Counted from the first letter of the stretch, positions 1 through 9,718 are shown. The stretch is 64,000 bases of DNA from CBDHFQ01 sp965262565 (GCA_965262565.1 CBDHFQ010000026.1:186001-250000), one strand, 5' to 3'. The notes: a model not told the origin generated them from the sequence alone. Numbers and translations: made by a program.

Positions 1-1
1 A

Positions 2-823
2 GAAGAACAACTTCGAATATCTAGAAAGTCTGAGTTTCAGACCTTCTATCAAGAGCTCACTTATAGAACAGAATACAGAAAGTATGGTGAATTCTTCTAT
101 TTAAATCATATTATTAATGAAGGTCAACAGCTTACTACCTACCTCGATTCTGCAGGTGAACGAATTCGTTCCCAAGATCATTTCCACCATGTAGAATTAA
201 TGGTGAACAATATTAAAACGGAGAATCCTAGCCCGATTAAAGGAATGTCTCTATCTAAGGAATCGCTTAATCAGATTCCCTACAGGCCAGATTTTTGGAA
301 TAACTACACTGTCTTAAAAGCGACTCCTTTGGAAGGAGAAATAGAAAGGGATCTTGCTGAACGTTTTCCATTGGATACTCAATTCCGTCAAATAAATAAT
401 CCCGGAATAGAAATAGAAGATTATCTCCTCACCCAGTCCTTCAACCGAATTTTGGAGGAAAATATAAATAATCATGTGTTGGTGTATGTCTGGCGAAGTG
501 GGGGATTGCCCAAAATGAGAGAGGTGCTACTTGCTAGAAAATTAGTTAAATCTTATCGAGGGAGTCCTGTTGCGATTATTTTCTTGTCATTAGACGAAGA
601 TGAGGAAGCATGGAGGAAAGCTGTAGCACTCAGAAAAATGTACTTAGGATACAATTTCAGGATGACTCGTCAAGAAAAATCTAGAATAGCGCAAAAATAT
701 GGAATTACTAGTGCCCCCCACTATCTCGTCATTGGTCCAGGAGGAAAAACACTACTAAATACCAATAAACTTCCCGATAAAAATAGCTTACAAGAAGTGC
801 TTAAGGGATTACTAATTCCTTAA
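2..823 (+). CDS. Thioredoxin-fold protein lacking the CxxC pair, 5' truncated by the window edge
   Basis: The frame is open from the first bases of the window, so the gene starts upstream and 273 C-terminal residues are visible. The ATG at 200 is internal. The last ~115 residues look like a TlpA/thioredoxin fold: a hydrophobic strand ending VYVW, a helix, a second strand VAIIFLSLD, and the cis-proline segment ITSAPHYLV followed by a GPGGK turn. Where TlpA-like proteins have W-x-x-W-C-G-P-C this one reads WRSGGLPKM, so both catalytic cysteines are absent. The upstream segment (YRPDFWNNYTVLKATPLE) resembles linkers I associate with larger Bacteroidota envelope proteins, but that is weak. A redox role is unlikely; a binding or structural role is inference. 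The neighbouring gene is convergent. Confidence 0.6.
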   Translation, partial: EEQLRISRKSEFQTFYQELTYRTEYRKYGEFFYLNHIINEGQQLTTYLDSAGERIRSQDHFHHVELMVNNIKTENPSPIKGMSLSKESLNQIPYRPDFWNNYTVLKATPLEGEIERDLAERFPLDTQFRQINNPGIEIEDYLLTQSFNRILEENINNHVLVYVWRSGGLPKMREVLLARKLVKSYRGSPVAIIFLSLDEDEEAWRKAVALRKMYLGYNFRMTRQEKSRIAQKYGITSAPHYLVIGPGGKTLLNTNKLPDKNSLQEVLKGLLIP

Positions 824-849
824 TAAAACAGGTAGTCTATACTCTTAGC

Positions 850-1545
850 TTATTGAACTGGAACGATTGAAGGATGCTTGTCTACTGAAGATTTCAAGAA
901 AGCCTTAGCCCCGCGAAAGTAAATTTCTCCGTAGACCATATGATTAAATTCAGCGTTATTCTTAAAGTTGTGTTTGACTTTGCATGTTCCGTAATTATTG
1001 AATGTTCCCCAATTAATAAAATCTGTAGCTACGCTTACATTTGCACCGTGTAAATTATCAAATATAGCTTCTGAGTAAACATTGAGTTCCAGAACATCTA
1101 CTTTTCCAGCAGCATAATTTTGAATCTCTCCATAACTTTCAAGCTGATTTACCATAAGTTCTCCCCGATTTATTATTATACCTGAGGGTAAAATTTTCAA
1201 ATTACCTTTGAAGGAATATAGGGTGGCATCTGGTAATAAGCTCAGTTTTCCAGCGATATTAATATCATAATTCGTAACATATGCCATTCCTTGTAGAATA
1301 ATATGTTTATCCTCTTCGATAAAGCTTCCTGGATAGGAAGGTGTCCAGTTTTCCGGATTTTCAAATAAATTGTCTTCTTGAGGTAGAAAGCAGTATTCCG
1401 TAAATTTTTTCTCCTGTCCTGAATAATTGAGAAGAATACTGATAGAGAATATAGCGGTGAATGTCATTCCGCTGGCAATGACAAAAATGTACTTGAATAT
1501 AGGACTGGTAGAGGCTTTACTTTCTAGTCTTTTATTTCCTTTCAA
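850..1545 (-). CDS. Membrane-anchored hypothetical protein with beta-strand-rich exterior
   Basis: I do not recognise this 231-residue protein. It has a basic N-terminus and one hydrophobic segment (about residues 18-42), consistent with an uncleaved signal anchor. The rest has short alternating hydrophobic/Asn/Gly stretches (GTFNNYGTCKVKHNFKNNAEF, in part; also GELMVNQLESYGEIQNY) that look like turns of a small beta-helix, as in bactofilin-like or G8-like surface proteins. The early segment NPENWTPSYPGS resembles the start of G8-type or Bacteroidota cell-surface modules with a W-x-P-x-x-P-G motif. It ends 26 bases after the convergent thioredoxin-fold gene and lies alone on the minus strand. 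Function unknown. Confidence 0.6.
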   Translation of the reverse strand: MKGNKRLESKASTSPIFKYIFVIASGMTFTAIFSISILLNYSGQEKKFTEYCFLPQEDNLFENPENWTPSYPGSFIEEDKHIILQGMAYVTNYDINIAGKLSLLPDATLYSFKGNLKILPSGIIINRGELMVNQLESYGEIQNYAAGKVDVLELNVYSEAIFDNLHGANVSVATDFINWGTFNNYGTCKVKHNFKNNAEFNHMVYGEIYFRGAKAFLKSSVDKHPSIVPVQ

Positions 1546-1632
1546 ATTAATGCACTTTTGTTGGACCTACGCCTGGTAAAAGTGCCATAATTCATATTAA
1601 GGTAAAATACAATTATTAAAATATTCAAACGA

Positions 1633-2430
1633 CTAATTCTCTGAGGAAGGAAGGTTAAAGGGTGCAGGTACAAATCGAATAGAATCCAATGATTCCTGAT
1701 TTAGTATGTCTTTTGCAGCTTCTCTGTTAAAAAATCCTGATTGGGAAGCAATATCTTCAAAATACCTTTTTGCAATTTCTCTTTCTCCTTGTTCCCAATA
1801 TGCCAATGCAATGTACCACTTGGCAGGTTCAGTCAACTCTTTATTTACGGCTAACACCTCTTGTAATGCACTGATAGCCAATTCTGTTTTTGGGGGATCC
1901 AATCCAAGATATGATACTCCAAGATAAAAAGAATACTTATAGGTAGGACCCTCAGACTTACTTGCCAGTTCTTTCAGTAATGAAGTCGCATCTGCATAAG
2001 ACTCTGCTTCATAGTAACTCATTGCTCTTGTCCAAACACTATTATCCACAGAATCTTGCTTAAAAGCTTGTAATAAATCTGCAGCACTATAGGGTTTAAA
2101 AACGTGCTTGAATAAATTTTCCTGCCAAATTCTATGATCTTCCCAAAAAAAGAATAAGAAAGTAGGAGCTAATAGTAATAGAACAACTGCCACCATCTGA
2201 AGATACCAAAGTCTTTGCACAGGGATTACTGAGGTCTTCGGCAATGAAGCATGCATCCCTTCAAATTTTTCCTTCAACCTCAGACGGCCATAATGTTTCA
2301 CGAGCGAAGCAACAAGTTCATCTTCTAACTCAGGTCGTTGTGTTAACTTTTCCTGAAAGAGAAGCTGTTCCTCTTCAACCATCGTACCTTGAAGATATTC
2401 CCACATTTGATCTTCCTCCTTTCTTTCCAT
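1633..2430 (-). CDS. TPR-containing membrane protein, probable anti-sigma partner of the adjacent ECF sigma factor
   Basis: 265 residues. Residues 1-70 are charged and cytoplasmic-looking (MWEYLQGTMVEEEQLLFQEK resembles the short zinc-less anti-sigma N-termini common in Bacteroidota). A transmembrane helix lies at about 75-95, followed by a periplasmic part with tetratricopeptide-type helices (YYEAESYADATSLLKELA; YSFYLGVSYLGL; AKWYIALAYWEQGEREIAKRYFE). The gene starts 8 bases after the stop of the ECF sigma gene and is surely co-transcribed with it. Anti-sigma activity is inferred from membrane topology and gene order; there is no zinc-binding HxxxCxxC motif. A structural TPR protein in the same operon is the alternative. 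Confidence 0.7.
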   Translation of the reverse strand: MERKEEDQMWEYLQGTMVEEEQLLFQEKLTQRPELEDELVASLVKHYGRLRLKEKFEGMHASLPKTSVIPVQRLWYLQMVAVVLLLLAPTFLFFFWEDHRIWQENLFKHVFKPYSAADLLQAFKQDSVDNSVWTRAMSYYEAESYADATSLLKELASKSEGPTYKYSFYLGVSYLGLDPPKTELAISALQEVLAVNKELTEPAKWYIALAYWEQGEREIAKRYFEDIASQSGFFNREAAKDILNQESLDSIRFVPAPFNLPSSEN

Positions 2431-2438
2431 AATTCTCT

Positions 2439-3032
2439 CTAATCTAGTATATCAGCTTCTGAAACTGATTTAAATACAATTCTTTTCAAGTAGGTAAGGC
2501 ATTTATGCTTTTTATTCCTCGCTATTTGTTCATTTTGATAGCCCATGATGGGAAAAATTTCCTTCATAGGCTTCTCTTCAAATATACTCAGCAGCAAAAT
2601 TTTTTTACAATCCTCCTTAAGTTGATCCATCCACGCTCTCACTAATTCAGCTCTCTCCTCTTTCAATAAATATTCGGCATGGCTTTCACTGGATTGTGCC
2701 CCGCTTTGCTTTACAAATTGCTGATATTTATAGGAAGCCTTATGTCGTTTCAATTTATTGTTCCACAAATTCCTTGCAACCGCATACAGATAAGTACTTA
2801 TCTTACAATGTAATTCTAAAGATCCATTTTTTACCTGCTCATAAAAAACAATCATCGCCTCCTGAAAAATATCTCCAGCATCTTCTTCTTTTCCTTGATT
2901 TTTTAAGATCATTGACAACACCATAGGCCAATTCTTTTTGTATACATAACGCAAAAACTTGTCAGTATGGGATCCGCCGAGGCGAATCCCTGAAATAATT
3001 TCTTTGTCTGTGTACACACGACCTATGCGCAT
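2439..3032 (-). CDS. ECF-type RNA polymerase sigma-70 family factor
   Basis: 197 residues. Region 2 is at about 25-95 (QGKEEDAGDIFQEAMIVFYE, then ISTYLYAVARNLWNNKLKRH), matching the core-binding and -10 recognition helices of ECF sigma factors. Region 4 is at about 125-185 (MKEIFPIMGYQNEQIARNKK), a helix-turn-helix for -35 recognition. The spacing and length match the family. It is the middle gene of a tight three-gene minus-strand unit: the 130-residue envelope protein ends 11 bases upstream, and the TPR membrane protein begins 8 bases downstream. It probably directs transcription of an envelope-related regulon in response to the membrane partner; target genes cannot be read from this window. 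Confidence 0.88.
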   Translation of the reverse strand: MRIGRVYTDKEIISGIRLGGSHTDKFLRYVYKKNWPMVLSMILKNQGKEEDAGDIFQEAMIVFYEQVKNGSLELHCKISTYLYAVARNLWNNKLKRHKASYKYQQFVKQSGAQSSESHAEYLLKEERAELVRAWMDQLKEDCKKILLLSIFEEKPMKEIFPIMGYQNEQIARNKKHKCLTYLKRIVFKSVSEADILD

Positions 3033-3043
3033 TTATTTCAAAT

Positions 3044-3436
3044 CTACTCTGCTCGTTGATCAGTTACTCTTTCAACTTTCGTGACAAAGTATTTGGTATC
3101 TCCTCTCCACTCATATTGAAAATATTTTTCTTCGTAATGAAGTCTAACCCTATAACCACCCATAACAGCATCTTCAATTGCCTTATGAATTTCATCTGCT
3201 CCTTTATAGACAGAAAAATCCCATATAGTAGGCATTAAATCTCCATCATCACTTTGTTGCATCCCTCCAACATTTAATTGACCTTCTCGTGTTTTAAACA
3301 GTACACCTTTAGTACTATATTTTACAATAATTCCAGCCCTGGAACCTTTACTATAATTCCCATATACAGAAAAAACTCCTGCTCCAAGACCTGCAAGTAA
3401 TAAAATACCGACAATAATTAATATGACTCTTTTCAT
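3044..3436 (-). CDS. Small single-pass membrane protein upstream of the sigma factor
   Basis: 130 residues with an N-terminal hydrophobic segment (VILIIVGILLLAGLGAGVFS, about residues 4-23) and a soluble remainder rich in beta strands and aromatic residues (YRVRLHYEEKYFQYEWRGDT). Similar short Bacteroidota proteins are sometimes labelled 6-phosphogluconate dehydrogenase, but no dinucleotide-binding or catalytic motif is present here, so that name would be wrong. It is the first gene of the operon with the ECF sigma factor (11-base gap). Role unknown; it may be an envelope sensor or merely a neighbour. Confidence 0.65.
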   Translation of the reverse strand: MKRVILIIVGILLLAGLGAGVFSVYGNYSKGSRAGIIVKYSTKGVLFKTREGQLNVGGMQQSDDGDLMPTIWDFSVYKGADEIHKAIEDAVMGGYRVRLHYEEKYFQYEWRGDTKYFVTKVERVTDQRAE

Positions 3437-3524
3437 AATGTCACTACTTTGTGCGTTTAATCTTATATAAAAAAATACCTGTGTTATAACTTACTGTTTG
3501 ACGCCCGATTTTGTATAAAGTTAC

Positions 3525-4334
3525 TTAAAATCTAAAGCTTAGACTATTACTGAGATTATAAATCACTTTTACGGCTTCCCTGATCTCAGGAGGTGTCATA
3601 GGGTCCACCTCTTCTCCTATTATTGTTGGAGGACGCCCATCATACCACAGACTAAATTTAACACTAAAAGCCAGATTTTCATTTAATTGAAAATTAAATG
3701 AAGTTTCAGTTGCCACTCTTACATCTTTTAGAATAAATAACCTAGGTTGATAGTAGGAGATATGATCTATAGAAAATAAGTCTGTAAACTCGTATCCAAA
3801 AGATAAATACGTGCTCAGTCTATGGCTTCGTACGAAACTTTGGAGGAACCCTTCAATTTTTCTTGATTGTTCATATTCATACATATAAAGAATTCCGCCA
3901 TATAATCTTGAGGTATCATTTTCCCAGAATTTAATTCTGGGACCGCTTCCAAATAATTGCCTCAACCCAATTAATTGAATTTCATTGTATTGACTTTGAA
4001 CAAAAGATTCCCAGGTTATTCTAGGAGAGAGGGCAAGGTTATGTCGTATGTGTGAATAGCCGTCATTGACAAAGTTCGTCGATGCTCGACTGAGGTTAAG
4101 ATTATTCAGGAATATTATCCGATGTCGCTCTTTACTATATTCAACGCGAAGGGATGGATTTGTCCTAATTACTTTAATGGTGTTACTGGTCATCCCAAAA
4201 TTTAGGTCAATCTTGCCTATCCATCCCTCTTTTTTTTGGCTCTGCCTCAATTTCTCTGTATTTACTACTTGCCCCTGTACGAATAATCCATTTAATACAA
4301 GAAGAAGTATACAGCTAAATCGTAATAATCTCAT
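3525..4334 (-). CDS. Outer-membrane beta-barrel protein, DUF481-like
   Basis: 269 residues with a cleavable signal peptide (MRLLRFSCILLLVLNGLFVQGQ). The mature part is built of alternating amphipathic strands (IDLNFGMTSNTIKVIRT; HRIIFLNNLNLSRAS; LSTYLSFGYEF; TSFNFQLNENLAFSVKFSLW) and ends in phenylalanine (SLSFRF), as outer-membrane barrel proteins do. The general pattern matches the DUF481 family of putative barrels. It lies 88 bases upstream of the sigma operon and 77 bases downstream of the giant surface protein. It could be a pore or a structural protein; nothing identifies a substrate. Confidence 0.65.
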   Translation of the reverse strand: MRLLRFSCILLLVLNGLFVQGQVVNTEKLRQSQKKEGWIGKIDLNFGMTSNTIKVIRTNPSLRVEYSKERHRIIFLNNLNLSRASTNFVNDGYSHIRHNLALSPRITWESFVQSQYNEIQLIGLRQLFGSGPRIKFWENDTSRLYGGILYMYEYEQSRKIEGFLQSFVRSHRLSTYLSFGYEFTDLFSIDHISYYQPRLFILKDVRVATETSFNFQLNENLAFSVKFSLWYDGRPPTIIGEEVDPMTPPEIREAVKVIYNLSNSLSFRF

Positions 4335-4411
4335 ACCATATTACTCATTAAGCGAGAAAAAGAATCAATTCTTCAGGGTAGAAAAGAAATTGTGCAATAA
4401 GAATCTCTTTA

Positions 4412-7400
4412 CTATCGCATTAGGGTTAAATTTCCCTGATATTGTTTTTCGCCTATTTGTAACCTGTAATAATAAACCCCTTCGACAGCAGGAGAGCCAT
4501 CTTTCATTTCACCATTCCAACCATTGTCTGGCTCTGTAATAGTTTCAGTTACCTTCATGCCCCATCTATCGAATATTTCCAAAGCAAATGCCTCAATTCC
4601 AGTATAATTGATTTTATAAGTATCATGAGAGCTATCCCCGTTTGGTGTAAATACATTAGGAATAAAAAGATTGGGAGCATTTACTACAATTGGCCCTAAC
4701 GAAATAGAATCGACACAAGCTCCTTCGAAGCTAGCAATTAACTTAATCTCATACGTTCCAGGGCTAGTGTATTGATAGATAGGATTCACATCTGTCGAGA
4801 CTTCTCCATCTCCAAATTTCCAAAGAATTGAAGCCCCGTCTGTTGACTGATTTACAAAATGTATTTCAGAACCTGGAGAAAATTCTTCTGTTAAAATATC
4901 TGGCTCCGATTCGAAGTCTGCAGTTACTTGCGGAAAAACATTTACTACTTGCATTGCACTTGAACTCGTACAACCAGTACTACCAAAAGCTTTTAATAGT
5001 ACTTCATATCGGCCAGGCTCGGTATACGTGTGTTCTGCAGTAGGGCCAGTACTAAACTCTGAGCCATCTCCAAAATCCCATACAAAAGAGGATGCACCAG
5101 ATGAAGTTTCCTCAAAGGCTACTGTCAGATCTTCACAACCACTATTGATAGATGATAAAAAATCTACCACAGGAGTTGGCCCTACTTCAATAAGAATTGA
5201 ATCTTCAGCTATACACGCTCCTTCCTCAACTACCACTTTGTATATAGTACTTATCTGAGGAGAAACTACGGGGCTTCCTAAAAGAGGATTATCTATATGT
5301 TCCTTGGGAAACCATTCATATTTCTCATTCCCTCTTCCTGCATTAGCAAACAGCCTAACAGAGTCCCCCTCACATATCGCTCTTTCTTCAGTTTCCAGAG
5401 ACAGTTCTAACTTATTGAAAACATCTACCTTCACAAAATCTTCGGCTCTACATTCACCTAGTTCAGCGGTCACTTTATATAAAGTGGTTTGATCGGGCTT
5501 TACCACAATTCTAGGATTATCTTCCAATAATGAACTTCCATCATACCAATTCAGTATTAAAGAATCAACTGAAGAACTGGTACCGTTAATGATATTGGTT
5601 TTGGAAACTAATTGAAGAGAATCTCCCTGGCACAGAAAAACATCTTCTCCTGCATTTAAATCAGGAGTTGGCAGAACAGAAACAGCTACTTCGAAAGGTT
5701 CATTTTGACATCCTCTATCTGTAGTAGCAGTGAACTTATAAGTTATATTTTCATCAGGACTTATAAGGGGATTAGAAATAGAAGGATCATTTAACTCCGT
5801 AGAAGGACTCCAATTGTATTCAACTATTTGGTTTAATGAATTAGTGGAAATGGACAACTGGGCGGTATCATTTGCACATAAGCTCATTTCCTGTATTCCA
5901 CTGACCTCCGGCAGAGCATGAACCTGGATAGTAACAGAATCTATTGATCCTGGACATCCATCTGCAAATGACTGTAAATAATAAGTAGTTGTGATAGAAG
6001 GGCTTACATTTGGCGCCTGAGATAAGGTATCCTCAAGTCCTAACGCTGGTTCCCATTTAAAAGAGTAATTAGGGTTACCTCCTGTAGCGAATCCTTCTAA
6101 CCTGATAGTGTCTCCTATACAAATTTCCCTATCTGCACCTGCCTGAGTATTAGGTCTTTCAGAGACTCCTACATACACAGTACTTAGCGTATCCAGATTA
6201 GTCACCTCACTTGTACAGCCATTAGGCGCATTGACGATAACCGTATAAATAGTGCTACTATCAGGTGTAGCTACTGGATTAGCTACAAAAGCATCGCTCA
6301 ATCCACTCTTGGGAAACCACTCGAAAGTATAAGGTCCAGGAATGACATCTTCATTTGTAATTCTTGCCTGTAGTTGTACACCTCCTTCATCTGTACATCT
6401 TCCCGTATCTCCCCCAGCATCCACTATGGGAAAAGGATTTACTCCAATTCGAATGGAATCAATCTCGCTCGTGCAACCATCTTTATCAGTTACTTGCACA
6501 AATATTGTTGTACTATCCCCTGGGTTTACCGTTGGAGAGGCAGAAAATGGATCATTAATTCCACAATTCGGATTATCTATACAATCCCATTTATAGAAAA
6601 ATGGTGCGTTCCCATTTTCAGAACTCACATCTAATTGCGCTCCTCCACTCCCGGCACAAAAGGTAATATCCGGTCCTAAGGAAGCTCTAAATGAAGTATT
6701 TACTTTGATAAATACTGTATCCTTCGTTTCAGGAAAAGGAGGACATATCCCCAAATCAAATCCAGTAACTATGACCCTGTAAAGCGATCCACCATTAGCA
6801 CAGTCGGACTGAAAACATATCTCTCCAAGGATAGAATCATTCCTAACAACCACATCAGCTTCCCCCAGTGCAATACTGGTACCATCAAATTCCTGGAATT
6901 CAAATGTATAATCTACAGGACTAAAATCAGTTTTATCAGCCACGTAAAATGAATAGCATAAAGCTTCATCTACATCGATGAGGATCGTATCTCCAGTCAC
7001 TTCATTTCCTGTTAAATCATGGTCTACATCAGGGGCAATCCCCGGCCTAGAGAAGATTTTAACAAACACCGTATCAAAAGCCGATAAGGCATTATTACAA
7101 GAACCATTATCTGAAACTTCAACGATTAATGGAGTAACACTACTATCAAAATCACATGAAGGCGTCCAACAAATCTCTCCATTCAATGGATTAATCCCTT
7201 CAAATATAATACTAGCACCAGAGTCAACGTCAAATGCAGGACTTAAGGTCTCTAACCGTAGGGAATCTCCAGTATCAGGATCAGCAGCAGAAATTGTATA
7301 ACAAAAAGATTCTAAGGGAGAAACGATAATCGTATCACCCGAAACCGTCAACCCACCTAGATCATGTACAATATTGGGAGGATCATTAGGTGGAGGCATA

Positions 7401-9718
7401 ACGGCCACATAAACAGTATCAAATACTGCTGCCATACTACTACACTTTCCATTGTCCTGTGCTTGAATTACTAGTGGAATAACTTTTCCTACTTGCTCAC
7501 ATGATAATTTCCATTCTACTGTTCCGAGGAGGGGATTAACTCCAGAGATAGTTAAATTAGGATTATCAGGAATATTAAAAGGATCTGAAATAGGGGCTAA
7601 TCGCAAACTATCCCCTATATTAGGATCAGTGACAGTGAATGAGTAAGTCAAATTTTCATCAGCAAAGACAAACACAGTATCTCCAGAAACATTTGCATTT
7701 TCAGTTAGATCATGAAAGATCACAGGTGGGTCATTATCTGGTGTATTTATCCGAATGAAGATTGTATCCATAGCCTCTCCAACCTTTTCGCAAACTCCCA
7801 TATCTCTTGCCTTTACTACCATACTTACCAACTGATCTTCTAAATCACAAGAGGGAGTCCAGCAAATAGAACCAGTTAACGGATTTAAACCTGAAGTTTT
7901 TACCTCTGGCATATTGTTCCCTGCACTAAATAATTCACCTTCTACCAATACTTGAAGGAAATCATCTACATCGGGATCAGTTGCAGTAAAGGAAAAACAC
8001 AATTCATCCTCTGCATTTATCTGTATCGTATCTTCCTCCAAGATATTATTTTCATAATCTATTTCTATCTCCGGTGGAGCATTATCAGGCACTTCTATTT
8101 TAACATAAATACTATTGTTCACTAAAGGCCTAACAGAACATATTCCTCGATCTAATGCACCAAAAGAAAGTTCAATTACTTCTCCTTCTCGCTCACAAGT
8201 AGGCGTCCAACAAATCTCTCCCTGGACTGGATTCATTCCCTTTAAAGAAAAGGAAGGAGGAAAAGAATCTGAAAAAATAGGACTTAAGGTAAATGCATCC
8301 AGCGAGTCTCCTTCCGGATCAATGATATCAAAAGGAAAGCAAAATTCATTCTCCGCAGAAACTAATAACGTATCGTCTATTCTTGTAAATCCTGTGTAGT
8401 CAGGAATTATTTGGGGTGGATCATTAGGTGGAACCGAAATATTTACCCAAACAGTATCAAAAACGTCTGATATGAAAGGGCAATCATTAATATCTCTCGC
8501 CCCTATAATGAGCGGTACAACCTGATCCTGATAAAAACATGATGGTTTCCATCTAACAGTTCCTTCTAGTGGATTGATACCACCAAACTCAAAGAATGCA
8601 GGGGGTCGAAAGAAGGGGCCATTTCCAAAGGCTGCACTTACTGTGTAGGCAGTTAGTTGATCCATTGGATTAGGATCAGAAATTTTCACATCAAAAGAAA
8701 AATCCTGTAATGCACGAACATATATCGTATCATCTATCACTGTTAGATCTCCAAAATCCTTTTCAATTTTTGGAGGATCCCCTTGTGGTAAACAATCCAA
8801 TACATGAATTTGGAAGTCTCTTCTATTTTCCCCTAGCAAAGTTCCGTTCCTCCATTCAAACACGGAAATTGAATAAACGTAAATGCCCACTTCATCTGGA
8901 GTGACAGTAATAAAACCTGTTGCGGGGTCAATATTAAAATTACCTGACCCAAAAGGATCGTTAAATCTATAACCTGGAGCAAATCGCACTGACCTGTAAG
9001 GCGGAGGTCCCATAGGATTCTCAAATCTATCTACTACGGGAGGGTTTCCACCCAAATTAGGGTTTCCAGTCCCCATTCCATTAGAATTTAATCCTGTATA
9101 TGGGTTTGTAATAGCATAAGAGAGGGAATCTCCATCAGGGTCAGAAGCAGAATGGTCAAATGCAAATTGTTGATCCTTACATAAAAAGATGGGAGGTACA
9201 TTATCAAAAGAAGGCATGGTATTACACGGAGCATCATTAGGATCAGGAACATGTGCCAAAAAAGTAATTCCTTCTGCTAACGGGCGAATTAGGTTAGTAA
9301 TTGCCTGATTACGACAGCACCTTGTCCAGGCTAAATCATATCCTCCAGGTTTAGGTGGCAGAACAATGGTAGCGGTATAGATTCCTTCTTGTACACAAAT
9401 ATTTGGTGTCCTGGCTACACAAGCATCCAAATTTTCCGGTTGTATTTGGGGAGTGGAAGGGGGACGAGTTACTTGAATGAATTGAACTGCATTTCTGGAA
9501 TTAGTTTCAAACACAAATAAAGTGATTACATCATCAAAAGGGGCCTGACCTGCCAGACAGTCCCTATACATAATCAAGGTAACTTTATACGTATGGTTTG
9601 CGGGATTCAGGCATTCATAAAAAAGCTCTGATCCTACAATATGGGTAGCTATTGAAAATTTGCACAAAAAAATACTTAGACACAGCAAGAAGCTGGAAAT
9701 CGTAATTCTGATATTCAT
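4412..9718 (-). CDS. Giant modular T9SS-exported surface protein with gliding-motility-associated C-terminal domain
   Basis: 1768 residues. Signal peptide at about 1-24. An N-terminal module beginning THIVGSELFYECLNP is typical of Bacteroidota gliding-associated proteins, followed by a DPDGD-containing cadherin-like segment. Six repeats of about 115 residues start near residues 311, 434, 548, 661, 778 and 893; each opens PP(K/Q/E/V/N)I..D, carries a GDTI-type strand and DPxxGDSL, and most contain a CWTPSC-like cysteine pair. From about 1009 to 1510 there are about six Ig-like repeats opening AGxDxxxCxGD. Two PKD domains follow (VWDFGDGSEF near 1535; LWKFGDGEVS near 1625). The C-terminal ~90 residues (LFIPNVFTPNGDSSHDTYKI ... 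GVYYYRLQI) form the CHU_C domain, a type B T9SS sorting signal. Role in adhesion or gliding is inference. Confidence 0.93.
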   Translation of the reverse strand: MNIRITISSFLLCLSIFLCKFSIATHIVGSELFYECLNPANHTYKVTLIMYRDCLAGQAPFDDVITLFVFETNSRNAVQFIQVTRPPSTPQIQPENLDACVARTPNICVQEGIYTATIVLPPKPGGYDLAWTRCCRNQAITNLIRPLAEGITFLAHVPDPNDAPCNTMPSFDNVPPIFLCKDQQFAFDHSASDPDGDSLSYAITNPYTGLNSNGMGTGNPNLGGNPPVVDRFENPMGPPPYRSVRFAPGYRFNDPFGSGNFNIDPATGFITVTPDEVGIYVYSISVFEWRNGTLLGENRRDFQIHVLDCLPQGDPPKIEKDFGDLTVIDDTIYVRALQDFSFDVKISDPNPMDQLTAYTVSAAFGNGPFFRPPAFFEFGGINPLEGTVRWKPSCFYQDQVVPLIIGARDINDCPFISDVFDTVWVNISVPPNDPPQIIPDYTGFTRIDDTLLVSAENEFCFPFDIIDPEGDSLDAFTLSPIFSDSFPPSFSLKGMNPVQGEICWTPTCEREGEVIELSFGALDRGICSVRPLVNNSIYVKIEVPDNAPPEIEIDYENNILEEDTIQINAEDELCFSFTATDPDVDDFLQVLVEGELFSAGNNMPEVKTSGLNPLTGSICWTPSCDLEDQLVSMVVKARDMGVCEKVGEAMDTIFIRINTPDNDPPVIFHDLTENANVSGDTVFVFADENLTYSFTVTDPNIGDSLRLAPISDPFNIPDNPNLTISGVNPLLGTVEWKLSCEQVGKVIPLVIQAQDNGKCSSMAAVFDTVYVAVMPPPNDPPNIVHDLGGLTVSGDTIIVSPLESFCYTISAADPDTGDSLRLETLSPAFDVDSGASIIFEGINPLNGEICWTPSCDFDSSVTPLIVEVSDNGSCNNALSAFDTVFVKIFSRPGIAPDVDHDLTGNEVTGDTILIDVDEALCYSFYVADKTDFSPVDYTFEFQEFDGTSIALGEADVVVRNDSILGEICFQSDCANGGSLYRVIVTGFDLGICPPFPETKDTVFIKVNTSFRASLGPDITFCAGSGGAQLDVSSENGNAPFFYKWDCIDNPNCGINDPFSASPTVNPGDSTTIFVQVTDKDGCTSEIDSIRIGVNPFPIVDAGGDTGRCTDEGGVQLQARITNEDVIPGPYTFEWFPKSGLSDAFVANPVATPDSSTIYTVIVNAPNGCTSEVTNLDTLSTVYVGVSERPNTQAGADREICIGDTIRLEGFATGGNPNYSFKWEPALGLEDTLSQAPNVSPSITTTYYLQSFADGCPGSIDSVTIQVHALPEVSGIQEMSLCANDTAQLSISTNSLNQIVEYNWSPSTELNDPSISNPLISPDENITYKFTATTDRGCQNEPFEVAVSVLPTPDLNAGEDVFLCQGDSLQLVSKTNIINGTSSSVDSLILNWYDGSSLLEDNPRIVVKPDQTTLYKVTAELGECRAEDFVKVDVFNKLELSLETEERAICEGDSVRLFANAGRGNEKYEWFPKEHIDNPLLGSPVVSPQISTIYKVVVEEGACIAEDSILIEVGPTPVVDFLSSINSGCEDLTVAFEETSSGASSFVWDFGDGSEFSTGPTAEHTYTEPGRYEVLLKAFGSTGCTSSSAMQVVNVFPQVTADFESEPDILTEEFSPGSEIHFVNQSTDGASILWKFGDGEVSTDVNPIYQYTSPGTYEIKLIASFEGACVDSISLGPIVVNAPNLFIPNVFTPNGDSSHDTYKINYTGIEAFALEIFDRWGMKVTETITEPDNGWNGEMKDGSPAVEGVYYYRLQIGEKQYQGNLTLMR

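Noticed and set aside
3044..3436. Naming the 130-residue protein 6-phosphogluconate dehydrogenase
   Set aside because: No Rossmann GxGxxG or catalytic segment is present; the protein is far too short for that enzyme.
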